A model generated the notes under the pieces. That model saw nothing but the letters and a program-made list of their open reading frames with translations. It ran no database searches and had not been told where the DNA came from. Source: Pristionchus mayeri (lineage: Eukaryota; Nematoda; Chromadorea; Rhabditida; Neodiplogasteridae). Taken from it: DNA of 64,000 bases. Both the position numbers and the translations under genes were made by a program. The DNA lies in contig BTRK01000004.1 of assembly GCA_036245805.1 (NCBI GenBank), positions 39,148,907 through 39,212,906 of the forward strand, written 5' to 3'. How positions within the stretch are numbered: position 1 is the stretch's first letter; each line of letters begins with the position of its first letter. This document shows, piece by piece, positions 46,654 through 58,027 of the stretch.

Positions 46654-48632
46654 TTTAATGTGCGGATCAATTTAATCAATCAAAAGAATGTTTTGTTATA
46701 TTTTTTTGATTTTTGTATACTATAGGAACTCGACCCGGCAAGCCCGTGGTCAATGCGGTCAATATCTCGGTTCTGAGAGAATACTTCAATGAAACTGCGA
46801 TATTCGAAGAATTCGCGCAAGCACATATCAAATTCTGTCTGAGCAGACTGATCGAGTGGCAGAAACTGTGAGTATTAACCAAAAATATGTTTAAATTTGG
46901 TCGATTACATTAATCACAACGAGAATCATACACAAGCATTGTATTTTACTCGCTATTCCTATTGGAAAGTTCAGACTAATCCCCTTTTTGAAATCAAAGA
47001 GGAAGGGAGCAGTACGAATGGCTGCTCTTCAATGCTATATCGAGGTGAAATTATTATTCCCGTTTTTTTTTCAACAACATAAATAACAACATAAATTAAG
47101 ATTAAGAACAAACAGGCGGAGAACAAGCATGGAATGTTCAAGGTAGGATTCGTTTTTTTGTGTTTGTGTATCATCTCCGGATATGTTTCATGAGCACTAA
47201 ATTCTTAATATGTTCTTACTCTATTTAGTTGTTTTCCTTCCAAATGAACCAAAAAAACAATACCATTTTTTGCATCTGCACATGATTAATTACCCAATTC
47301 AGGAGCTCGACGCTGTGAAACTCCTCAACGACGTGGCATCTTCATTTGACGACATAGCTGCGAGATTCGCAACCAAAGCCCTCGCTCTGCTTGCCGAGAC
47401 GGTAATCACTTAAACCTAATGAACTACCGTAACCTGCCCTATTCTCAGGTTCCGGTCAAGCTCTCCAAACAAGTGCCCGCATGGTCGATGAAGTGCAAGT
47501 CTGGGTGAACAAGGTGAGGAATGATGTAGTTTTGTGACATCGATTATTTATTTGAGATACTAAATATAAGAGCCTTTCAGATTGGTTTCCGCGAGCATCT
47601 CAAGGCATTTGCTCAGAACAAAGTGAACGGTGACCTGCTGCTACGTCTCACGGAGAAGGTATTGAACCGCTGACTGTATTAAAAATCAATATAATCACAA
47701 TAGTGGCTACCGTAATCCTACCATGGGAAACTGCAGTATCCCATTTCAGCACTATGGGAAATCAATATTATTTAGTGGATATTACCGTGATCCATTCATT
47801 ACGGTATTCAATGCAGGAACTTGAGCACGATCTAGGAATCGCCTCGGGCATTCTTCGAAAGACATTCTTGCAAGAGTTGGATGGACTCAAGGTGAGATGT
47901 GTTTCGCTCTTTGCATTTCATTCCGCCTGTGCCATTTCATTTGGTAATTTCGAGCGATACTTCTGCAAAATAAAAATAAAACAATATATAACGGAAGGTC
48001 TTGATTGAGAGAGTAAATATAGAGGTCAGCATTATTTTGTTGTGTTTTATCTCAGATCGCCGCTGACTATTCCTCCATCGACCCCACTCATCTCGACTCA
48101 TTCCTCCTCCGACTATTGCCCGAACTGGGAGTGTACACCTATGCACTTCTATCTGCCGGCATCAACAGAAGCATGCTTTTATAATTCGTATGTCATTAGA
48201 CATTGCAGTTTTCAACCTGAAATCATGTAAGATCTTTAGTATTACAATTTTGAATTTTCAGCAACACTTCCCACACTCTCCGACGACGCGCTTATCGGTT
48301 TCGGCATTACCAACCCTATGCATCGAATGAAGCTAAATGAGGCCTTCCAGGGTACAATTTGCTGTATAATATTTACTTACCGCTTGTATCGTGTATCTTT
48401 CCAGGCGGCAAATCAGTCAACGACGTGGAGGTAGAGCGGATAAGTGACGAAGTGGACGTCTTCATTTCCTATAGAAGAGCCGATGGGAGTGAGCTAGCAA
48501 GGCTGATGCATGAAACGCTCGAGGAGCGACATGGCTACAAGGTGTGAAGCTTTGTTTGCATATTTGTTTGCTTTAGTAGGTTTCACAAGAGCTAAATATA
48601 TATTAGAGTAAATTATTTCCGGTTATTTTATG

Positions 48633-50290
48633 AGGCGAATCGCGAGAGAATCGACCACGCCGCGGCGGTAGGATTCAAGTTTGTTCGATCCGGCTATAAT
48701 TTTGGTTTTAAGTACTTTGAATGACGCTCTTTAAAACTGCGTCGTCAGAATTTTGATATCTGTCGTCATCTTTCAGAAGATTCAGAAGGCTTCAGAAGGT
48801 TCAGAAGGCCAAACTTGGTACTATTACTTTTCGACAGTCAAATCGGGACGACTTAAATGACCATAACTTCGTTATCAATTGAGATAGAACGTCGTTCTTT
48901 TTTTCAAAAGAAAGCCACCATCCTACTCTACAATTCTTATGTTGAAGTTATCATTCCTGATCTTCATGCTGGTGCTGGGCGGTCGGGTGCACCAAAAATG
49001 GCGTATCTCTGGAAATCGGAAAAACGTATTGGGTTATCATGCTTAAGTTGTAGTACATATACATGAATAACTTTTCGCCAAAAATTAGCAAAATCGGAGT
49101 ATGAACAAAAAAAAGGGACGCACTTTTGTGCGGCGACCCCAAAATTCGTTCCGGATAAGAGTATTACCGTATCTTCAATTGCCATCATTTGGGCTCAAAA
49201 TCGTTCAAAAACTTTCAAAACAACATTACAAGTTGTTTCCACTCATGCTATAGCACTTTCATTGGTCATAAATGGTCACCTGACCGAAAATTTGAAAATC
49301 GATATTTTGGCCGCGATCAACTTGTGACAAGGGTCCAAACGCACTATATGGGTTTGAAATGATGTAAATACATCCCTTGAAACCCCTCAGAAGAAATGGG
49401 AGCCTGAAAATGTGAAATTTCGACTCAGGGATCCAAGGAAAGATGGAATACAGTATATTAGGAAGAAAAAGAGATAGAGACGTGAACTATAGCTCAAAAT
49501 GTAGTGAATGAAAAGTTAAACATTTCATCTGTTGAAGGTGAGTCTCTATCTTGTCGTTCAAGCGGTCTACAGAGCCTAGAAGTTGGCCAGAAACATGCGA
49601 TAATACCTCCGAGAGCGCGTGCTCTAACCGTCTGGCGCTCTCTCCCTCCCTGACCTCCCTCTCCATCTCCTCTATTTAGCGCTCCCAGGGCGCGTTTCCT
49701 GTCGTTGTCAGCTAACTTCTAGGCTCTGTAGAACGCTTTAACGACAAGATAGAGACTCACCTTCAACAGATGAAATGTTTAACTTTTCATTCTTTACATT
49801 TTGAGCTATAGTTCAGGTCTCTATCTCTTTTTCTTCCTAATATACTGTATTCCATCTTTCCTTGGATCCCTGAGTCGAAATTTCACATTTTCAGGCTCCC
49901 ATTTCTTCTGAGGGGTTTCAAGGGATGTATTTACATCATTTCAAACCCATATAGTGCGTTTGGACCCTTGTCACAAGTTGATCAGGGCCAAAATATCGAT
50001 TTTCAAATTTTCGGTCAGGTGACCATTTATGACCAATGAAAGTGCTACAGCATGAGTGGAAACAACTTGTAATGTTGTTTTGAAAGTTTTTGAACGATTT
50101 TGAGCCCAAATGATGGCAAATGAAGATACGGTAATACTCTTGTCCGGAACAAATTTTGGGGTCGCCGCACAAAAGTGCGTCCCTATTTTTTGTTCATACT
50201 CCGATTTTGCTAATTTTTGGCGAAAAGTTGTATATGTACTACAACTTAAGTGTATGTTTCGAAGTCTGTCATTGCTGGAAAAGAGCGATT
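48633..50290. mobile_element. Fold-back element F1, copy 1 (right arm short)
   Basis: Inverted arms meet near 49650. The centre is an inner hairpin of GAGCCTAGAAGTTGGCCAG ... TAACTTCTAGGCTCTGTAG. The left arm runs out to CGAATCGCGAGAGAATCGAC at about 48635; the right arm ends near 50250, so the outer 700 bp exist only on the left. It begins about 90 bp after the last exon of TIR-1-like copy 1, cutting off the TIR domain. The same element occurs at 54085-55505 with the outer part on the other side. Confidence 0.8.
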
Positions 50291-51958
50291 GTGGTGAACC
50301 ACAATCGCTCTTTTCCGAAAAATCAATTGAGGAGGAAGCAGAAAGAAAGAAAGAACAATAGCAATTATTTTTTCTGATTGATATATAATTTGACATTAAT
50401 TTTCATCGGTCGAAAGGATGCATAAAAACGGTAACAATGCATAAGGTGGTAGAAATGAAGTCATTACTTATTACACTGATTATAGTGAATAGTTTTCACT
50501 TAAAGAAGGGGTAACACAAACGAATGCTAGGGAGTCCCGCCGCGAAGATATTGCGCTCGCAATGGGAAACTGTAGCCTAATTACCCCGGCAACGAGCCCA
50601 AAATAAAGTAGAGCGAGTGAAACATGACCGAAGTATCCACGATCCTGCGCTGTCAATGAACTTTGAGAGTATGTAAATAGCCTCAGTCCTGTCCGTGAAA
50701 CTTCGGAAGTGATTCGGGCTGCCGGCTTCTATTATACACTCACAGTGGCTAATTGAACTAATTTTTCGTGTTACTCCTTCTTTAATACTGCATTTAAAAT
50801 GTATGGAAACAATATAATTCGGTAGTGAAATCCAGCTTCACAATCTGCATTTCTGAGTGAATTATATGCATGAGAGTCGAATAAATATAATGTAATGCGC
50901 AATTATACAACAAAATATTAAAGAATGCACATTTCCATTGCACTGGTATCGAGTGACATTTCTGCATTTCTCGAACGGAAGGCAGTAGCCAATGCCTAGA
51001 ATTTTTGTTTTACGGGACGAATCTGACTCGATCCTAATACTTTGTTCAAAATGGATAAACATGGAGAATATCACACTCAAATAACATAGCTACTCAAAAA
51101 TAGTCAATGACTCACAACCAAGGCGGATTCGGATGGAGAAATGAGTAATATCAAACTGCAACAGTCAATCGTGTACCAATTTGAAATAACATTAATCGGA
51201 AGTGAGAACATTCAAATATCTATTCGAACTATTTTGTTTCGAATATTGAAAAAAAACCAACGCTCAAATTCCACAGAATACAGTGAAAGAGAGGTGACAC
51301 AAGCGAGCACGGGAACTTTCGAAATTGGTTTTCCAAATCGGCTGAAATTGTTTATGAAAACAATTAGAAACTTATGATTTCCTAACGCCTTCTACTAGGA
51401 AAAAAATAATAGTATTTCTTACTTCAGATTTTTATTTTATGCCAGAAGAGTTCATCTTATCGAGTTGGAGTAAGCAACTGAAGTTAAAATATTCAAAAAA
51501 ATAAAAGATCGAGAGTGAAAAATCCAGAAAAAAAAGATATTATAAGAGATCGGAGCGATATTTATGAAGAACAAAAGAAAATGAAAGAGATAAGAAATTC
51601 AGTGGGTCCTCAAGCTACATCTGTCAATCAAATGATTTACGTCATTCGTGCGTAATAGGAATGTTGAATCGACAAACACCCTCTTCGAAACTAGATTGAA
51701 TAAGAACTATGATATCTTGCCGGTTTGACCTATCAAATGCAGCATAACGTCATACTTATCATCCGATCTAATTCACCCTAATCATTTCGTCTGCTTTATC
51801 GCCGGTCAGACAGAAGAAAAGTATATGAAACGATGATATGACTCGCCGATTTGCCATCCCTAATGTGTGAGTATTGTAGGAAGCGAATTTGTGCTTGTTT
51901 GAGTACATTGAATTCCAATTAGATGCGGATACACATCCCATCATGAACTGCACATATA
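50291..51958. other. Gene-free stretch with one array-motif copy
   Basis: No TIR exon continues here. At 51463-51482 is an isolated copy of the VAYSNS exon-start motif (plus strand CGAGTTGGAGTAAGCAACTG), 9 kb from the nearest copy in the array. Confidence 0.45.
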
Positions 51959-53925
51959 TCGCGTCTTCTGAGATATCGCAGGTGGCCATATACAAACTGT
52001 TCAAAGTGCTTCAATCTCATCCCCACTTTGGTGGTGGATGCAACAACTGTGAAGAAATTTAAAATTAGCTTTGTGGAGCCGGGATTTGAAAAGTACCTAA
52101 AAGCCGGCTCTAGAAACTTTAAAAATTCAAAATGTCATAAAATCCTTAAATATTGAGTTGGAATCTCAGTAAAAAAGAAAAATGATCCTCATAACGAGGA
52201 GAACATTTTACTGTAGATCAACGAGGGATCAACGAGGGACGCATTTCAAATGAGAAGATCAACGAGGGACGCATTTCAAATGCACTTTTTCTCAAAAAAT
52301 CATTTTTTTCGATTCGAAAATTGTCGAAAATTTCAGTTTCTGAAAAATTGTCCTCTTAACTTTAATGAGATCTTGATGGATTTGAATTCTACGTACTTTT
52401 TCACTCCGGAAACACTTTTAAAATCATAGATTTTCGCGTACATATTTCCCTTTTTTTCGAGGCAAACATGTTGATCCTCGCCTTTTCCACCACACACATG
52501 AAACCTCATTTTCTCACATTGCGAAATTTTTACCTCCCATTGTTTTTAGATTACTTCTGATACGTAATTGATGTCAACTGAATGTATTGAATCATTTGAT
52601 TTCCATTTTAAAAAAATATCCTCATTTTTTCATTTTTTCAAAAAAGTAAAATTTTCTGGAATGCTCTCCAAATCACTTGAGAGTGTACCAGTGATGCTCC
52701 CTAAGTGATCTCAGTGAATTATTATAAGACTGACTTTTAAATTCGAGTTCTACACTAATCGAAAAATTGAAAAATTAAGAATTGTGACGAATCTCATCGC
52801 ATTTTCGTTGGAATAATGCATCATATAGCACACGTATCCTTTTCAAATCAATTAAAGGTCATGAACAGACTCAAAATATTGGGGGGTTGCAAAAACATCA
52901 TCCAAAACCCTCCAAAAGTCCAAAAAAAATTAGTGTGTTTTCGATAATTACATTTTGAGATCTACATGTTACAAAGGATTGACGCTATAATGATTCATCA
53001 CATCGATCAAACAAAAATCAATATGGCTTTAATCTCTTGCCCTGACCTTTAATTAATTTGAAAAGGATACATGTGTTATATGATGCATTATTCCAACGAA
53101 AATGCGATGAGATTCGTCACAATTCTTAATTTTTCAATTTTTCGAGTAGTGTAGAAAATTTCAAATTCAGTCTTATAATAATTCACTGAGATCACTTAGG
53201 GAGCATCACTGGTTCACTCTCAAGTGATTTGGAGAGCATTCCAGAAAATTTTACTTTTTTGAAAAAAATGAAAAAAATGGATGAAAAAATGAGGACATTT
53301 TTTTTAATGGAAATCAAATGATTCAATACATTCAGTTGACATCAATTACGTATCAGAAGTACTCTAAAAACAATGGGAGGTAAAAATTTCGCAATGTGAG
53401 AAAATGAGGTTTCATGTGTGTGGTGGAAAAGGCGAGGTTCAACATGTTTGCCTCGAAAAAAAGGGAAATATGTACGCGAAAATCTATGATAAGTGTTTCC
53501 GGAGTGAAAAAGTACGTAGAATTCGAATCCGTCGAGATCTCATTAAAGTTAAGAGGACAATTTTTCAGAAACTTAAATTTTCGACAATTTTTGAATCGAA
53601 AAAAATGATTTTTTGAGAAAAAGTGCATTTGAAATGCGTCCCTCGTTGATCTTCTCAACAGTAAAATTGTTCTCCTCGTTATGAGAATCATTTTTCTTTT
53701 TTTACTGAGATTCCAACTCAATTTTTAAGGATTTTATGACATTTTGAATTTTCAAAGTTTCTAGAGCCGGCTTTTAGGTACTTTTCAAATTCCGGCTCCA
53801 CAAAGCTAATTTTTAATTTCTTCACAGTAGGTGCATCCACCACCAAAGTGGGGATGAGATTGAAGCACTTTGAACAGTTTGTATATGGGAAGTCTCAATT
53901 TCATGCAATCTCTCAGAAGACGCGT
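51959..53925. mobile_element. Large fold-back palindrome, ~2 kb
   Basis: Arms of about 950 bp meet near 52945. Examples are CTTTGTGGAGCCGGGATTTG at 52071 against its complement near 53790, and AATCTCATCCCCACTTTGGT at 52014 against its complement near 53865. No coding capacity. Its right edge lies 18 bp from a tRNA-Gly gene. The length and quality of the arms would give a hairpin in single strands and could provoke rearrangement. Confidence 0.85.
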
Positions 53926-53942
53926 GATATCACAACAACCAA

Positions 53943-54013
53943 GCATCGGTGGTTCAGTGGTAGAATGCTCGCCTGCCACGCGGGCGGCCCGGGTTCGATT
54001 CCCGGCCGATGCA
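53943..54013 (+). tRNA. tRNA-Gly (GCC)
   Basis: A 71-nt cloverleaf. The acceptor stem is GCATCGG/CCGATGC, the D arm is GTTCAGTGGTAGAAT, the anticodon loop CTGCCAC gives anticodon GCC, and the T arm is CCCGG-TTCGATT-CCGGG. A and B boxes are canonical, and TTTT follows within a few bases as a Pol III terminator. All stems pair, so it looks functional. Confidence 0.95.
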
Positions 54014-54084
54014 ATCGTTTTGCATCAGCTCCAAACGATCATATGACGATGATCCGAATAATACTCAAATGCATTACCAATGGT

Positions 54085-55505
54085 TAAAAAACTCACAAAA
54101 CAGCATTATAAGTGTCTTCCCCCCATACTATAACACTTCCATTGGTCATAAATGGTGATCTGACCGAAAATTTGAAAATCGGCATGTTGACCAATTTTAG
54201 CATGCGGGATGGGCCCAAATGCACTAAATGGCTTTCAAATAATCCAAATGCATCCCTCGAAACAACTCAAAGAAAAAGGGCTCCTAAAAAGGGGATATTT
54301 CACCTGAAGAATCCAAGGAAAGACGCAAAATTGTGCCCACGGTCAAAGTAGACTTAGAGACTCGTGCTATAGAGAGAAATGTAGAGCTCGATTAGCTAAA
54401 CATTTCATATGTTGAAAGTGAATCTCTATCTTATCGTTGAATCATGCTGCAGAGTCTGGAAGTTGGCCAGAAATTGGCTAGAATCCCCCAAGAGCGCGTG
54501 CTCTAACCGTCTCCCTCTCTCGCCGCCTGACCTCCCTCTCTCTCCCCTCTATTTAGCGCTCCCCTGGGTGCGTTTCCTTCCAGGCTCTGTAGCATGCTTC
54601 ACCGTAAAGATAGAGACTCACTTTCAACAGATGAAATGTTTAGCTCATCGAGCTCTACATTTCTATCCATATTAAGAGTCTCCAGGTCTACTTTGACCAT
54701 GGGCACAGTTTTGCGTCTATCATTGGATTCTTCAGGTGAAATATCCCCTTTGTAGGAGCCCTTTTTCTTTGAGTTGTTTCGAGGGATGTATTTACATTAT
54801 TTGAAAGCCATTTGGCATATTTGGGCCCATCCCGCATGCTGAAATTGGTCAACATGCCGATTTTCAAATGTTCGGTCAGATCACCATTTATGACCAATGG
54901 AAGTGTTATAGTATGGGGGGAAGACACTTATCATGTTGTTTTGTGAGTTTTTGAACAACTTTGAGCGCAAATAAGGGCAATTGAAGGTTGGGAAGAACTC
55001 GATTCCGGAACCCATTTTGATCTCGCTGCACGAAAGTGAGCGCCTTTTTTTATCCCCATTCCGATTTCCTTATTTTTTGCGAAAAGCAAGGCACATGTAT
55101 GCACTACAACTTAAGCAAGAAAACACAGAAAGTTTTTCCGATTTCCAAAGTTCCGAAAGTTTTGGTTCACCCGACCGCCCCGCACCAGGATGAAGACCAG
55201 AAATGATGAACTCAACATTAAAGTTGTAGCGCATGATGCTACCTTTCATTGCAGGCAAAGAACGGCATTCTATCTTTATTTTAAACAAAGATATGATCAT
55301 TTAAGTGAGCGCGATTTGACTGTCGAAAAGTGAGAGCACCATATTTGGCCTTCTGCATCCCGACGTTGACGACCGATATCAAAATTCTGACGACGCAGTT
55401 TGAAAGAGCATCATTTGAAGTACTTATAACCAAAGTTATAGCGGGATCGGACAAATTTGAATCCTACCGCCGCGGCGTGGTCGATTCTCTCGCGATTCCT
55501 CTCTT
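54085..55505. mobile_element. Fold-back element F1, copy 2 (left arm short)
   Basis: Same family as 48633-50290. The centre is near 54525 with GAGTCTGGAAGTTGGCCAG. The right arm is complete to GATTCTCTCGCGATTCCTC at 55505, and the left arm is truncated near 54090, just after the tRNA. Its complete arm faces the truncated 3' end of TIR-1-like copy 2, as the complete arm of the first copy faces copy 1. Confidence 0.8.
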
Positions 55506-55775
55506 ATACATGGAGAGCGTGGAAAATTGTTGATTGAAATGCAGTTGTAGAGTAGACGCAAATTAAAGGAGGAGCGAAGGCTAAATTCAATTTTTGAAGC
55601 TTTCGTATGCACGTTCTAGAACTCCCCAACGATAAGAAGCTCCGAAATTGTCACATTGATATCTCCATCACTAACTTATATTATTAGAAACTAAAGTTCG
55701 AAAATATAAACCACAATCATTGTATTATCTACACTCGATCGAATCTCGAGTCAAAGATAAGCCAAGAAATCCGAC

Positions 55776-57685
55776 CTTGAACATGTCATGCTTGTTCTGA
55801 TACTTCTTATTCTTAACCTGGAGTGGGATTGACCAAAATTAAGCTAAAATAATTACAAGAACGATTTGCAATCTCAATCGTCCAAGTGTTCTCAAATCGG
55901 TATCTAACCATAGAGAGAGAAAGAGAGCGAGAGGGAGAGACAGACATAGACCGAGATACAGATTGGCCCATGATCGACCCAAAGCCCATAAACGCACCTC
56001 GATGGCAAGCTGGAGTGCGGCCATTCTTCTAGCATCTTCTTTCTTCGATTTCAGCAAGTTAATCAGTCTAAATATATGTCAATATATTTGAAATGTATCT
56101 CTATCATTGTAAATGCTTATATATAAATTCCATCATAAATGCACTGCCTGTTAAACTACCATAATTTAAATCAATGTAATTGCATTAATTATGGTAATTA
56201 CTGTTTCTGGTAGAAGAACCATCGCGTATCACAAAATTTAGTGTGTTCTTCCGCGAATTGTATGGGATTCCGGATATCTCTGAGGTAGGCTGACACCAGA
56301 TCGAGATTTCCCGTACTGACCACTGGCCTATCGTCAACTTCCTGTAATTGAGTACTGAAACAGTTCTGACAAGACAGGCATTTCATGTAAAATTAATGCC
56401 TTGCAAGTGCTAAATATGGCTATGGCGAGGCATCCGTAGTGTCGAATGAGCGGATCTTCATTTCCACCGAATGTCCAGGCGAATTTTTTGGGCACCTGTA
56501 GTCATATCAATTCCAATTTTAAAAATGTAGTATTTATTAATCTTCCAACTCTCAGTCGGATCATACCTCATCTTGTACGAGTATCTTCTTGCCTCCATCG
56601 ACAGATAGCAGCGCGAGGTTTGAGATGAACACAGTGGCATGTCTGGAGTTCACATTTTTAGCGCCACATGACAAATGGTGCATAAGAATGAATTTAATAA
56701 TTGACCAATTCGACTATTGATTCCTGAGTGTCTTGAACATCCGATTGCTTTGCTCACAAATTATTCTGACGTGAGCGGGAACTTTACGGTGGATTAGCCT
56801 GCATAAATAATAGCTGAATCGCGTCAAGGTTCATAACAGCCTAAAAGAGTATTTATTAGGTGAACTATTTAATCATTTCTTACGAGAATGAAAGATTTTG
56901 TTCAATAACAAATGTATACATATTGTAAATACAATAAGGTATAATCGTACAATGCGAATGTTTCTGGACCGTTCGTGGTCAGCTTCTCAAAGATGCTCAT
57001 GGACATTCGACGCTGGTCGGGATTCTGATATTCAAACAAAATCCTTATATTTAAAGAAGGAGTGTCAGCAAAGTTTAACTTTTGACGCTGTCGTAGCAAT
57101 AACCTAGCCAACCCTCCAAAAATCATAACGCGAGCTAAGAGGGTAGGAACCATCGTTCCCATAGCTCAGTGGTAGAGCAGCTGTCATGTGATCGGGAGGT
57201 TGCGGGTTCGATTCTCACCCAAGGTTTTTGAAAAATCTTCGAGATATTTGAATTCCCGCACGTCCCTGCCCTATCAAGGACTATCAGCGAACATGACACT
57301 CTGCCAACTAGTGATAACTCGGTTCAAAATAAAGATATGCTTTTGAAATTTTCAGAATCTCTCATGGTTATGAAAAGCTAAGCCATGGTTATGACATCGT
57401 AAAAAGTTCAACTTTTCTGACACTCCTTCTTTAATGAGAAAAAGCACCTTGTCGAACGTGATCGTCGCTTCTATCACATCAGAGTGCCAATCTTTTTCTA
57501 CGATATAATGTAAGTTTGCAAAGTCCAAAGACTCCTCGAGCACTCGTCCGCATGTCATGCGTGCTGATTTTTGAGTTAACACAAGTATTTATTAATTGAT
57601 TAATTAGACAATCATAAATTATCATCAACCTTTCTCGTGCAGGACCTGATCAATAAAGTGAGCGATGAGTCGGTCGAAATTCGTG
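55776..57685 (-). pseudogene. TIR-1/SARM-like gene, copy 2, ARM exons only
   Basis: Minus-strand exons at 57685-57630 (NFDRLIAHFIDQVLHEK), 57563-57448 (RMTCGRVLEESLDFANLHYI), 57024-56951 (NPDQRRMSMSIFEKL), 56798-56724, 56642-56567 (HATVFISNLALLSVDGGKK), 56495-56400 (HYGCLAIAIFSTCK), 56341-56202, 56067-55998 (KSKKEDARRMAALQLAIE) and 55817-55776 (NKHDMFK) match exons 5-13 of copy 1 in order and, for several, in exact length (116, 74, 96 and 70 nt). All are armadillo-like. Exons 1-4 and the whole SAM-TIR end are absent. The donor of the 56798-56724 exon is GA, not GT; that of 56495-56400 is GC. It is a truncated copy that ends at the fold-back element at 55505. Confidence 0.75.
57157..57228 (+). 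pseudogene. Degenerate tRNA-Thr-like sequence
   Basis: The D arm (GCTCAGTGGTAGAGC) and a B-box-like GGGTTCGATTC are kept, and the anticodon loop would read CATGTGA (TGT, Thr). But the anticodon stem, the acceptor 3' side and one T-stem pair do not match. A TTTTT run follows. It is a decayed tRNA or the head of a SINE whose body is lost. Confidence 0.5.
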
Positions 57686-57785
57686 CTGCGCCTTCATATC
57701 AAATTTTGGTGTGGACTACCCGGTTGTAAATTACAATGTACAACTAGTTATTGTGTATTTTAGTAGGATATACTAGAGTTGACAA

Positions 57786-57997
57786 TATGGTTGGTGAAAT
57801 CGGGCCAGCCCGGTATTCGAGTACTCGACTCGGAAAACCCTCATCTTCGCCCGAGTTGGTTCGAAACCCGATCGGGTGGCCCGACCTCGAGATTGATGAG
57901 TCGAGCGGCCCGAGTGTTCAGGCTCGAGTCGAGCTGAGCCCGAGTCGAGTTTGACAGTCGGGTGCTCGACTGGCCCGACTCGGTTTGATCAACCCTA
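57786..57997. mobile_element. hAT-like MITE, TAGGGTTGG family, perfect 8-bp duplication
   Basis: A 212-bp element with ends TATGGTTGGTGAAATCGGGC and ...GGTTTGATCAACCCTA, the same family as 29780-30528 (GAGTACTCGACTCGG and CGATCGGGTGGCCCGA are shared). The target duplication GTTGACAA is perfect (57778-57785 and 57998-58005). Confidence 0.85.
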
Positions 57998-58027
57998 GTT
58001 GACAAGCACAGTGAGAAAAAAAAATGT

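Larger units (their letters stand above)
43340..48541 (+). pseudogene. TIR-1/SARM-like gene, copy 1, with ARM, SAM and partial TIR
   Basis: Exons include about 43340-43412, 43598-43696, 43760-43851, 43924-44006, 45368-45483, 45657-45730, 45895-45959, 46085-46160, 46282-46377, 46736-46867, 46975-47044 and 47116-47142 (armadillo-like region). Then come 47303-47401, 47449-47513, 47581-47658, 47817-47891, 48056-48170 and 48262-48351 (end of ARM and tandem SAM), and 48405-48541 (start of TIR, DEVDVFISYRRADGSE). SARM/TIR-1 proteins are NAD+-cleaving TIR enzymes held in check by ARM and assembled through SAM. Damage: 1-nt losses near 46746 and 47486, the second inside the first SAM, AC in place of AG before 46085, and a GC-type donor at 48171. 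The rest of the TIR, with its catalytic Glu, is missing. A Tc1-like element and a SINE sit in introns. Probably a pseudogene, unless the indels are sequencing errors. Confidence 0.75.

Noticed and set aside
46483..46725. 80-codon plus-strand frame
   Set aside because: It is antisense to the tRNA-like head and body of the SINE at 46383-46653.
50291..51400. Remaining TIR exons of copy 1 beyond the fold-back element
   Set aside because: I scanned for the next TIR strands and the catalytic region on the plus strand and found no matching open exon.
57157..57228. Functional tRNA-Thr
   Set aside because: Acceptor and anticodon stems do not pair; kept only as a pseudogene or SINE head.
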